64,000 nt of DNA, taken from contig NZ_JDUI01000011.1 in assembly GCF_000771405.1 (NCBI RefSeq), positions 1 through 64,000 of the forward strand, read 5' to 3'. The DNA is from Bifidobacterium pullorum DSM 20433 (GTDB lineage Bacteria; Actinomycetota; Actinomycetes; Actinomycetales; Bifidobacteriaceae). A model generated the notes under the pieces. It did not search any database and was not told where the DNA came from. It was given only the letters and a program-made list of their open reading frames with translations. The position numbers were made by a program, and so were the translations under genes. This document shows, in pieces, positions 1-7,253 of the stretch; positions within the stretch are counted from its first letter, which is position 1, and each line of letters opens with the position of its first letter.

Positions 1-15
1 ACCAACCCGGAACCA

Positions 16-54
16 CTTCGGAGTAACTTCGGACCTTTTCGGAGTAATTCGGAC
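16..54. repeat. Two adjacent direct repeats, candidate integrase arm sites
   Basis: The motif CTTCGGAGTAACTTCGGAC at 16-34 is followed at once by TTTCGGAGTAATTCGGAC at 37-54. Short direct repeats about 200 bp inside a tRNA-end junction resemble the arm-type binding sites of tyrosine integrases. A second, shorter pair (GGTAACAGCTTGGTAACAG) lies near 136-154. No integrase is inside the window, so the role is inferred. Nothing that looks like a gene is seen from 1 to 424 on either strand. Confidence 0.4.
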
Positions 55-255
55 TCGCATCCAATACAAAGCATCCACTCCCTGCACTCCCGTTCGATTC
101 ACGAACATATGCCACGGAGCAGAGTGAGGACGCTGGTAACAGCTTGGTAACAGAATCCGAGAAAACACAAGAACAACGTGACTCAGCAGAGCGGCGCAAC
201 CAGGCAAAATCAACGTTTCCGCAACGCCGTGATTGAGTAAAACGACGTTCATAGA

Positions 256-279
256 GTTCAAGTCCCCCCACTCGCACCA
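256..279 (+). other. Orphan tRNA 3' end with CCA (attachment-site remnant)
   Basis: These 24 bases read as the T loop, the 3' half of the T stem, the 3' acceptor strand CACTCGC, a discriminator A and an encoded CCA. Upstream there is no pairing acceptor strand (GCGAGTG expected), and the bases before the T loop (ATAGA) cannot pair with the five C of the T stem, so the rest of a tRNA is missing. This is what remains when an element has integrated into the 3' end of a tRNA gene. The element itself would lie left of the window. The isoacceptor cannot be named from this fragment. Confidence 0.6.
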
Positions 280-282
280 GCG

Positions 283-316
283 AAAAGGGCTGGAACCCAA
301 GGGTTCTGGCCCTTTT
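283..316 (+). terminator. Hairpin after the tRNA 3' end
   Basis: A roughly 16-bp stem starting AAAAGGGC and ending GCCCTTTT with a two-base loop follows the CCA by three bases. It fits the natural terminator of the tRNA gene whose 3' end is kept here. Confidence 0.65.
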
Positions 317-424
317 GCTTTCTCGGAACGCGGTGCCGACATGGCATATTCCGCACAACCGGCAGCGACCGCTGTTGCGCAGAATCATGAACCACGGGTA
401 CGGCAGCGACAACCCGCCCATGGT

Positions 425-1171
425 CTACAACCCCCGATGTTCGGACAGGTTGGGCAGGCGGTCGATGTCGTGCAGCCGGTCGGCGGTCACGCCGTCCTCG
501 TGCATGGTGTCGCTGTATATGACCACCGGCCCCTCGGGCGGGTCCGCGACGAACCGGCGGACGCATGCCCACTGGCGGCGGCTGATCCCACGGAACGCGA
601 GCGGGTTGACCAGCAGCATGGGGCCCGCGCCCTCGTGCCCGTGCAGCATCAACGCGTTCGCGACCGAAGCCTCCTCGTCGTCGACCCACACAATCGGACG
701 AGGCCTCCCGTCCGCGTCCGCGACGCGCAGCTGGCGGATCACCTCGTCCACGACCGCGTGCAGCTTGCCACCCATACGACCCCTGCCGGTGAGCGGATCG
801 TACCAGTGCGTGTTATGCACCACGTCCGGATCCCAGCCCAGCAGACCGTCCAGGATATGCACATACGGCTGCCACGTGCTCAGCCAGCGCAGGTCGATGA
901 CACCGGACTCGGCCAGCCCGTACAGGTTCGCGGCCAGCTCGCGAGACCAATGCAGATGCCAGGTGCCGCCCCTGCGGCCCAGCCGCACGGTCTCCACACC
1001 ATCCAAACGGAACGCCCGCTCCGGACCGAACTCGTCGGTCATGCGCCCCCGGCACTCGACCACGGGCGCCACGCCCACGTCCTCATACCTGACGCCGATC
1101 GCATCCGGGAACGCGTTAAGCACCCCATCAAAATCCAACAACACAATCGGCGCCGACGAACCATCCACCAT
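425..1171 (-). CDS. HAD-like domain protein
   Basis: A 248-residue protein. Residues 13-19 read DFDGVLN, the catalytic first motif of the HAD phosphohydrolase fold, and a later WVDDEE segment could supply the acidic fourth motif. The start chosen has a good ribosome site (AAGGAGG six bases upstream); an earlier ATG twelve codons upstream has none. The substrate cannot be told from sequence. It lies between the attachment remnant and a tRNA gene, a common place for cargo genes, and reads leftward alone. Confidence 0.7.
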   Translation of the reverse strand: MVDGSSAPIVLLDFDGVLNAFPDAIGVRYEDVGVAPVVECRGRMTDEFGPERAFRLDGVETVRLGRRGGTWHLHWSRELAANLYGLAESGVIDLRWLSTWQPYVHILDGLLGWDPDVVHNTHWYDPLTGRGRMGGKLHAVVDEVIRQLRVADADGRPRPIVWVDDEEASVANALMLHGHEGAGPMLLVNPLAFRGISRRQWACVRRFVADPPEGPVVIYSDTMHEDGVTADRLHDIDRLPNLSEHRGL

Positions 1172-1210
1172 CGGATCCTCCTTCAACCATGCAATCGAAC
1201 AACACACAAG

Positions 1211-1284
1211 TACCCCCGACGGGACTTGAACCCGTGACCAACGACTTATAAGATCGCCGCTCTAACCCACTGAGCTACAGGGGC
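1211..1284 (-). tRNA. tRNA-Ile (anticodon UAU)
   Basis: A complete cloverleaf can be folded: acceptor GCCCCTG against CGGGGGT (with G1-U72 and one further G-U wobble), D arm GCTC/GAGC, anticodon stem GCGAT/GTCGT, loop CTTATAA, T arm ACGGG-TTCAAGT-CCCGT, 74 bases in all. The anticodon is UAU, reading AUA. Most bacteria read AUA with a CAU tRNA modified by TilS, so a UAU anticodon is unusual, though it has been reported in a few lineages. CCA is not encoded. Confidence 0.9.
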
Positions 1285-1486
1285 GCGGAAAAAAGTTTTT
1301 CAAGAACGGAAACGAGCAACCAGCCCGCTTCGGCACGATGCGACGACGATTTCAGCTATCGTATTCGACCGTTCGGCCGCCACGCCCACGACAAAGGCGC
1401 ATGGTGGACGGACACGACGGAAAACGGCATCCGGGCACGCGAGCGCACGGCGCTGACCGTCATCACGCGAACATAGAAAGGTCACC

Positions 1487-1945
1487 ATGATTCTGCAGGA
1501 TACGGAACATCGCGACACCGCTCTCGTCAGCGCCTTGGTCGCGGTGTGGGAGCGGTCGGTTCGCGCGACGCATACGTTTCTGACCGATGCTGAAATCAAC
1601 CGCATCAAGCAATACGTGCCGCAAGCCATCGCCGAAGTACCGGAATTGGCCGTCATGCGCCCCGACAGCGACAGCTCGGAGCAGACGCCCCTTGCGTTCA
1701 TGGGAGTCGCCGACGGACGGCTCGAAATGCTGTTCGTTGACCCCGATCATCGTGGACACGGCGTCGGCAAGCAGCTGCTCGAACACGGTATCGCCCATCA
1801 CAACGTCAGCGAACTTACTGTGAATGAGCAGAACCCGCAGGCGATCGGGTTCTACCAGCACATGGGATTCGTCACCTACCAGCGCACCGAGCAGGATGAG
1901 GAGGGTGGCCCCTACCCGCTGCTGTACATGCGACTTCAGCGGTAA
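1487..1945 (+). CDS. GNAT family N-acetyltransferase
   Basis: A 152-residue single-domain GNAT enzyme, which would move an acetyl group from acetyl-CoA to an amine or protein N terminus in the cytoplasm. The acetyl-CoA pyrophosphate loop is visible as HRGHGVGKQ at residues 88-96, followed by the usual helix, and the C-terminal NPQAIGFYQHMGF segment (116-128) is typical of the fold. AGAAAGG precedes the ATG at good distance. The substrate is unknown. It stands alone, divergent from the tRNA gene. Confidence 0.85.
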   Translation: MILQDTEHRDTALVSALVAVWERSVRATHTFLTDAEINRIKQYVPQAIAEVPELAVMRPDSDSSEQTPLAFMGVADGRLEMLFVDPDHRGHGVGKQLLEHGIAHHNVSELTVNEQNPQAIGFYQHMGFVTYQRTEQDEEGGPYPLLYMRLQR

Positions 1946-2070
1946 ATTAGCTCCTCAGAAAATCGATTTCCGCGAATCCTTTCAAACATTCCCTGAGTAC
2001 GCGATTCTGGCACGCGCCACGACCAGCAGCACCGTCCACAGTCACGTAGTATCGCTTCCCCAAAGCGGCC

Positions 2071-2202
2071 AGAATTCGACTTTGTGCGCAAAACAGGCTA
2101 TCTAGAATACAACTTTGTGCAGAATTGAGCCGAATCAGAATTCGACTTTGTGCAGAAACAAGCTAAAATGAAATGTATCTTTTTGCAGCATGAAGGGTGG
2201 GA
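2071..2202 (+). repeat. Four 33-bp tandem repeats upstream of an AAA ATPase gene
   Basis: Units begin at 2071, 2104, 2137 and 2170, an exact 33-bp period. The first three share AGAAT(T/A)C(G/A)ACTTTGTGC, and the third continues CAGAAACAAGCTAAAAT. The fourth is diverged (ATCTTTTTGCAGCATGAAGG) and overlaps the ribosome site of the next gene. The array reads as a set of protein-binding sites or duplicated promoter units controlling the ATPase gene at 2206. Confidence 0.7.
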
Positions 2203-2205
2203 CAC

Positions 2206-3534
2206 ATGAAACGAAAAGCATACGATGAGTTACTCGCCTGGAAATCAGGCAAGACGAGGCAGGCACTTCTTGTGACCGGAGCCCGTCAGGTAGGCAAGAC
2301 GTATATTGTCCGCGAGTTCGGACGAACGGAATACGAACAGCTTATTGAATTCAATCTGGCGCTCGATGACGCGACGAGAGAATCGTTCCTATCCGCGCGG
2401 AACCCCGAAGACCTTCTGCTCCGCATCTCCATCGCCGCGCACGGTCCCCTGATTCCGGGGAAGACATTGATCTTCATTGACGAAATCCAGCACTGTCCGA
2501 ACATCATCACCTTCATCAAAGCACTGGTGGACCAAGGCACGTATGACTATGTGCTTTCCGGCTCCCTGCTTGGTGTTGAATTGGAGAACATACGTTCATA
2601 CCCGGTTGGCTACATGACCGAACTACTCATGTTCCCCATGGATTTCGAGGAGTTCTGTTGGAGTATGGGTCTCACGGAACAAGCGTTCGATGTACTGCGC
2701 GACTCCCTTCAGGAAGAGCAACCCGTCCCCGACTACTTGCACGAGCGCATGTCCGGGCTATTCCATAGATACCTACTCACCGGAGGCATGCCGGATGCGG
2801 TCAGCGCCTTCATCCGAGACAGGACCATCGACAATGTACGTCGCATACAATCCGACATCCGACGTTTTTACAATCGGGATATCACGCAGTACGCACCTAA
2901 AGATCGCAGACTCGTCATTCAGGAGATTTATCAACTGATTCCCAGCGAGCTCAACAACTCGACTAGACGATTCAAAATCGGAGATATTTCTGATGTAAAA
3001 CGCTTCAGCCAGATCGAAGACGAATTCCTCTGGTTGTCACGGGCAAACGTTGCTCTGCCCGTATACAACGTCGAAGAGCCGCGAAGCCCGCTGCTTGCTT
3101 CCAAAAGACGCAAGCTGCTCAAATTGTTCTATTCCGACGTAGGTCTACTGACAAGTACATACGACAAACAGTCAACCCTCGGTATACTCGACGGTCTTGG
3201 CGCAGAAGGACGCATGAATTATGGCGGAGTCTATGAGAATGTAATCGCACAGGAGCTGACCGCCCATGGGTTCACGCCATACTATTTCACCAGCAAGTCT
3301 ATGGGGGAGCTGGATTTCCTCATTGAAGACGCGGCAGGCAAAGTGCTGGTATTGGAAATCAAATCCGGCAGCAGGTTCCATTCTCATGCAGCCTTGGACA
3401 AGGCTCTCAATACTCCCGGATACGCCATCGACAGCGCATACGTTCTCGCGGAAACCAACGTGGAGCGTGATGGCAAGATCCTGTATCTGCCTGTGTATAT
3501 GGCCAGTCTGCTGCAACGGCCACGGCTGGTATAA
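2206..3534 (+). CDS. AAA ATPase with DUF4143 domain
   Basis: A 442-residue protein of the widespread AAA_14/DUF4143 family. Walker A is GARQVGKT (residues 25-32) and Walker B LIFIDE (88-93). The C-terminal part carries GELDFLIED followed by VLVLEIKSG, resembling the PD-(D/E)XK nuclease-like core often present in DUF4143 proteins. ATG at 2206 is preferred over GTG at 2197 because GAAGGGTGG precedes it. Members often occur in many divergent copies in gut bacteria and their role is not established. The upstream repeats imply dedicated regulation. Confidence 0.85.
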   Translation: MKRKAYDELLAWKSGKTRQALLVTGARQVGKTYIVREFGRTEYEQLIEFNLALDDATRESFLSARNPEDLLLRISIAAHGPLIPGKTLIFIDEIQHCPNIITFIKALVDQGTYDYVLSGSLLGVELENIRSYPVGYMTELLMFPMDFEEFCWSMGLTEQAFDVLRDSLQEEQPVPDYLHERMSGLFHRYLLTGGMPDAVSAFIRDRTIDNVRRIQSDIRRFYNRDITQYAPKDRRLVIQEIYQLIPSELNNSTRRFKIGDISDVKRFSQIEDEFLWLSRANVALPVYNVEEPRSPLLASKRRKLLKLFYSDVGLLTSTYDKQSTLGILDGLGAEGRMNYGGVYENVIAQELTAHGFTPYYFTSKSMGELDFLIEDAAGKVLVLEIKSGSRFHSHAALDKALNTPGYAIDSAYVLAETNVERDGKILYLPVYMASLLQRPRLV

Positions 3535-3535
3535 A

Positions 3536-3625
3536 GGGCGGGTTCGCACTACCTCGAAGTTCTGAATCCACTGCCTTGATTTCTGACCTTTCCGTTCCCG
3601 AACCCCGAAGTAGTGCGAACCGCCC
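3536..3625. repeat. Dispersed palindrome, copy A
   Basis: A 90-bp inverted repeat. The left arm reads GGGCGGGTTCGCACTACCTCG and the right arm, reversed, is nearly identical (CGAAGTAGTGCGAACCGCCC on the + strand). It lies between two convergent genes and ends 22 bp past the stop of the minus-strand gene at 3647. Related copies are at 5031-5119 and 55979-56067; the centres differ between copies. Confidence 0.85.
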
Positions 3626-3646
3626 GACAGCACCACACCCGAAAAC

Positions 3647-4102
3647 CTACGCCGCAGGCTCACGCCAGCGCTTCAAAGTCGGCAGCACCGCGCCCAGCAG
3701 CGAGGCGCTCTCATCCACGCTCCACCCCATGTACTCGGCCATGCGCGGGGCGCAATCCTCGATCATCTCATCCATTGTGGTTTCGTAGGTGTACGCGCCA
3801 TCGTCATAGCACCAACGGCAGTATTCCGCCGTCTCGGCACCATCGGCCTCGTGTCCGCGCTGGTCCGGCCCGGTGAACATCATGCCGCAGCTCTGACAAT
3901 ATTGTTCGGGCATCTCCAGCAGTTCCACGATCGGCACATCCAGCTCACGGGCAATCAGCTTGGTCATATCGATGCCCGGACTCGTCTCGCCGCGCTCCCA
4001 ACGACTCACCGCCTGACGGGTGATGTACAGGCGCTTGGCCAGCTCCTCCTGGGTCAGCCCACGCTCCCGACGCAGGCGTGGCAGCACATCCTTGATGGCC
4101 AT
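3647..4102 (-). CDS. XRE-type regulator fused to a zinc-ribbon domain
   Basis: A 151-residue protein. Residues about 8-62 form an XRE helix-turn-helix (RGLTQEELAKRLYITRQAVS). The second half has two CxxC knuckles (Cys69/72 and Cys95/98) in the pattern of the putative zinc-ribbon family Zn_ribbon_2. It probably binds DNA and senses a metal or stress, but the ligand is unknown. It is transcribed away from the DUF2975/XRE pair at 4319-5019, with which it shares a 216-bp promoter region. Confidence 0.8.
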   Translation of the reverse strand: MAIKDVLPRLRRERGLTQEELAKRLYITRQAVSRWERGETSPGIDMTKLIARELDVPIVELLEMPEQYCQSCGMMFTGPDQRGHEADGAETAEYCRWCYDDGAYTYETTMDEMIEDCAPRMAEYMGWSVDESASLLGAVLPTLKRWREPAA

Positions 4103-4233
4103 GACCGGTTCCTTTCCTCACAAGCTTCGTTTCAGTTCCATCGTAAGGAAAACGCATCATCCCACACGCCACTGGCAACAGACTGTTGCACCGAAGCATT
4201 GCTGCGATTAGTCAACATCCGTCTTCACCAAAT

Positions 4234-4271
4234 CTATCGATATTCGGTAGTTATCTATCGAATATCGATAT
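4234..4271. promoter_or_regulatory. Inverted-repeat operator before the DUF2975/XRE pair
   Basis: CTATCGATATTCGGTAG (4234-4250) and CTATCGAATATCGATAT (4255-4271) are inverted copies of each other, and each is itself rich in ATCGAT. A TATACT -10-like box (4271-4276) abuts the second arm, so a protein bound here would block the promoter. The likely ligand is the small XRE protein at 4813-5019 or the divergent regulator at 3647-4102. This is inference from position. Confidence 0.55.
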
Positions 4272-4318
4272 ATACTGAGGGCAGACGGACATCACCACCA
4301 TCTTCGAAAGGAACAGCC

Positions 4319-4813
4319 ATGACATCGACGCCCCAGACGCACCCGACCGCCATCCGGACGCTCAAAGCGCTGATGGCGCTGCTGCTGGCCATCGCAGCGG
4401 CCATCCAGATCTGGCTTCTGCCCGCCATATCGGCGGACTTTGCGGCGAATGCACCGGAATTCGCCTATCTGCGGATACCGTATCTCATCGTCTGCGAGCT
4501 GCTGATGATCGGATTCGACATCGCCCTCATCGCGATCTGGCGACTGTTGTCGCTGGCGGCGTCATCTTCGGTGTTTTCCGATGCGGCGTTCCGCTGGGTC
4601 GGACTCATCATCGGATGCATCGGCTTCGACACCGCGCTGGCCATCGGTCTGCTGGTTCATAATCTCATCGCCTCCCTCAGCCCACCCATCCTGGTGATCG
4701 CGTTGACCATACTCGCCATCGTCGGCATGGCGCTGACCCTGCTGATGATCGTGATGCGCGGACTGCTCGCCGCCGCCACGGCGCAACGCGAGGAACTGGA
4801 GGCGGTGATCTGA
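4319..4813 (+). CDS. DUF2975 family membrane protein
   Basis: A 164-residue integral membrane protein with four hydrophobic segments, matching DUF2975 in length and topology. GAAAGG precedes the ATG. Its stop overlaps the start of the following XRE gene (TGATG), the usual pairing for this family: a membrane protein co-transcribed with a small Cro/CI-type repressor. The biochemical role is unknown; partnership with the repressor is the likely context. Confidence 0.8.
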   Translation: MTSTPQTHPTAIRTLKALMALLLAIAAAIQIWLLPAISADFAANAPEFAYLRIPYLIVCELLMIGFDIALIAIWRLLSLAASSSVFSDAAFRWVGLIIGCIGFDTALAIGLLVHNLIASLSPPILVIALTILAIVGMALTLLMIVMRGLLAAATAQREELEAVI

Positions 4814-5019
4814 TGGCAATCCGCGTGAACATCGATCTTCTACTCGCCCAGCGGAAAATGAGTGTCGGCGACTTCGCCCAAGCCGTCGGCATCACGCCGG
4901 CCAACGTGGCCGTGCTCAAGAACGGCCGCGCCAAAGCCATCCGTTTCTCCACCCTCGATGCGATCTGCCGCACGCTCGACTGCCAGCCCGGCGACATCCT
5001 CGAATGGGTGGATGATTGA
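4813..5019 (+). CDS. Small XRE transcriptional regulator (YozG-like)
   Basis: A 68-residue protein that is almost entirely a helix-turn-helix (MSVGDFAQAVGITPANVAVL followed by the recognition helix) and ends CQPGDILEWVDD, typical of the YozG-type repressors paired with DUF2975. It is translationally coupled to the upstream gene by a TGATG overlap. It is the best candidate to bind the inverted repeat at 4234-4271, which would make the pair autoregulated. Confidence 0.85.
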   Translation: MAIRVNIDLLLAQRKMSVGDFAQAVGITPANVAVLKNGRAKAIRFSTLDAICRTLDCQPGDILEWVDD

Positions 5020-5030
5020 TGCCCCAAAAC

Positions 5031-5119
5031 AGGGTTCGCACCACCTCGGGGATTCGCATTCGCAGGCCCGGTTTTCCAACCCTCCCGATTACGTAACGCG
5101 AGGTAGTGCGAACCGCCCT
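5031..5119. repeat. Dispersed palindrome, copy B
   Basis: Inverted repeat with left arm AGGGTTCGCACCACCTCG and right arm CGAGGTAGTGCGAACCGCCCT, separated by about 50 unrelated bases. It fills the space between two convergent genes and directly touches the stop codon of the minus-strand gene at 5120. It has the same arms as copies A and C. Confidence 0.85.
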
Positions 5120-5635
5120 TTATGCCATCGACCGATAGAACGCGTCCAGCTGACGCTGGTTGCGGATGATCACGGTCCTGTCCGGCCACCGGTCGCGAAT
5201 GGCCCGCAGCGCCTCACGGTGGGAGCGGCTCCGCCCCTCATGCAGCACCCACCAGATGAATTCAAGGTCGATCTTCTCATCGCACCCCTCGGCCATCGAT
5301 TCGCGAGCCCGGCCATGATATCGGAGATACCGCGCCAGCACACGGCGCAGACACGTCCAGCGTCCGAACGCCAGAATCACGATCCGATCGCTCTCCTCCA
5401 GCCGTCGCTCCTGCAGCAACGCCGCATAGTTGCCGTCAATCACCCAACCGCCATCACCATGGCCGTCCAGGAACCGCTGCACATCCGCAACCTTCGCGTC
5501 CAACGGCCGTTCCACCCATCCGGGCGCGAACTGCACCCGGTCCAGGTGCAGCACCGGCACCCCGTATCGCCGCCTCAACGCACCGGCCAGCGTGGATTTG
5601 CCACTGCCGCTGAATCCCAGCACGCTGATCTTCAT
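5120..5635 (-). CDS. P-loop nucleotide kinase-like protein (FlaR/DNA topology modulation type)
   Basis: A 171-residue protein whose N terminus MKISVLGFSGSGKST holds the P-loop. HLDRVQF and WVIDGNY are landmarks of the small adenylate-kinase-like proteins annotated as DNA topology modulation protein FlaR. The true substrate of the family is not settled. The start at 5635 follows family homology; an ATG five codons upstream (5650) is also open but has no clear ribosome site. It is a single gene, divergent from the Nramp gene. Confidence 0.7.
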   Translation of the reverse strand: MKISVLGFSGSGKSTLAGALRRRYGVPVLHLDRVQFAPGWVERPLDAKVADVQRFLDGHGDGGWVIDGNYAALLQERRLEESDRIVILAFGRWTCLRRVLARYLRYHGRARESMAEGCDEKIDLEFIWWVLHEGRSRSHREALRAIRDRWPDRTVIIRNQRQLDAFYRSMA

Positions 5636-5719
5636 TCCTCTCCCATCCATCGCCGAACACCGGACATAACGTCGCCTTCATCAATCCTACGGAATCATAC
5701 CCGCATGGCCGCGCCGCCG

Positions 5720-5735
5720 TGTGACCTCGCTCACA
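5720..5735. promoter_or_regulatory. CRP/FNR-type palindrome
   Basis: TGTGACCTCGCTCACA is a perfect TGTGA-N6-TCACA palindrome, the classic CRP-family half-site arrangement (GlxR-like in actinobacteria). It sits 85 bp before the kinase-like gene (start 5635) and 161 bp before the Nramp gene (start 5897). Which promoter it serves, and which regulator binds it, cannot be told here. Confidence 0.45.
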
Positions 5736-5896
5736 ACCGGTTTTACGCACAGCGAACAACCCCGCCCTGCCCGCCGGGGATTCCCAGCATTCCCAATACT
5801 TCGCGACGCCGTTCGGTCATCGGCGCCCCAGCCCCAGCCGTCGCGGCGATTCATGTTTACTTGACGGAGGTATGACAGATCGTGGAGGTGATGCCG

Positions 5897-7138
5897 ATGG
5901 ACACCCGAACCGCACCGCGGGGTACGGCGATGCCCACGCCCCGACGCACCCTCATCGGCATGCTCGGCCCGGCGTTCGTGGCGGCCGTCGCGTATGTGGA
6001 TCCGGGCAACGTGGCGGCGAACATCACGGCGGGAGCCCGGTACGGTTATCTGCTGGTGTGGGTGCTGGCGCTGGCGAACATGATGTCGGTCCTCATCCAA
6101 TACCAGTCCGCCAAACTCGGCATCGTCACCGGCAAATCGCTGCCGCAGCTGCTCGGCGAGCGGATGGGCGACGCGGGGCGGTTCCTGTTCTTCGCCCAGG
6201 CCGAGGTCATCGCCATCGCCACAGATCTGGCCGAGCTGATCGGCGGGGCGATCGCGCTGCATCTGCTGTTCGGACTGCCGCTGTTCATCGGAGGTTGCAT
6301 CATCGGCGCGGTCTCCACGCTGCTGTTGCGATTCCAGGGCGGGCGCACGCATCGGCTGTTCGAACGGATCGTCATCGGCCTGCTGCTGGTTATCACGCTC
6401 GGTTTCGTGGCCGGCCTGCTAGTCGACCCGCCGAATCCGACCGCGGTCGCGCAGGGACTGGTGCCACGGTTCACAACCACCGATTCGGTGCTCACTGCCA
6501 CGTCGATGTTGGGCGCGACGGTGATGCCGCACGCGATCTATCTGCACTCGACGCTGGTCAACGACCATTACGCCGACGGACGTATCAGACCCGATACACG
6601 CACGCTGCTGCACGGTTCGAAGATCGACGTGCTGTGGGCGCTGCTGTTGGCCGACACCGTGAATCTCAGCCTGCTGGTGCTGGCCGCGCATTCGTTGCAC
6701 GGCATGGCCGGAACCGATTCGATCGAAGGCGCGCAACAAGCGATCACGGCCGCGCTCGGCCCGGCGGTCGGCATGATCTTCTCGATCGGACTCCTGGCAT
6801 CCTCGTTGAGCTCCACGTCGGTGGGCACCTACGCCGGGGCCGAGATCATGCGCGGACTGCTGCATCTCACCCCGCCGATGTGGGCGTGCCGGATCGTCAC
6901 CCTGGTGCCGGGCCTGGCCGTGCTGTGGTTCGCACCGAATCCCACGCAGGCGCTGGTGGTCGGTCAGGTGATTCTGTCGATCGGCATCCCGTTCGCGATC
7001 ATCCCGCTGCTGCGTTACACCCACGATCGCACGCTGATGGGCGAATACGCCGATGGTCCGGTCAAGCACGCGGCATTCATCGCCGTCACGGGACTGATCA
7101 TCGCGCTGAACGCGGCGCTGATCTTCCTCACGCTGTAG
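5897..7138 (+). CDS. mntH: Nramp family divalent metal transporter
   Basis: A 413-residue inner-membrane transporter, probably proton-coupled Mn2+ (or Fe2+) uptake. The two family signatures that line the metal site are present: DPGN at residues 35-38 in the first membrane helix, and MPHAIY in the sixth. About eleven hydrophobic segments are visible. The ATG at 5897 is chosen because GGAGGTG ends six bases upstream; earlier GTG and ATG codons overlap that ribosome site. It is monocistronic. Metal specificity is inferred from the family. Confidence 0.88.
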   Translation: MDTRTAPRGTAMPTPRRTLIGMLGPAFVAAVAYVDPGNVAANITAGARYGYLLVWVLALANMMSVLIQYQSAKLGIVTGKSLPQLLGERMGDAGRFLFFAQAEVIAIATDLAELIGGAIALHLLFGLPLFIGGCIIGAVSTLLLRFQGGRTHRLFERIVIGLLLVITLGFVAGLLVDPPNPTAVAQGLVPRFTTTDSVLTATSMLGATVMPHAIYLHSTLVNDHYADGRIRPDTRTLLHGSKIDVLWALLLADTVNLSLLVLAAHSLHGMAGTDSIEGAQQAITAALGPAVGMIFSIGLLASSLSSTSVGTYAGAEIMRGLLHLTPPMWACRIVTLVPGLAVLWFAPNPTQALVVGQVILSIGIPFAIIPLLRYTHDRTLMGEYADGPVKHAAFIAVTGLIIALNAALIFLTL

Positions 7139-7253
7139 GACGGCTCACACGTTCAGACATCACCGCTGGGTGAGCCGCCGGCACCGCGCTAGGCGAACCA
7201 ACTCACCGAGGCAAACCCGGGCCGATTCCTCCGGCTACCAAGTCCGACCCAGG

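Noticed and set aside
1285-1486. Small gene between the tRNA and the acetyltransferase
   Set aside because: Open frames exist but none has a ribosome site or recognisable sequence. The stretch reads as promoter DNA.
2071-2202. CRISPR array
   Set aside because: The units are contiguous 33-bp tandem repeats with no unique spacers and no cas genes nearby.
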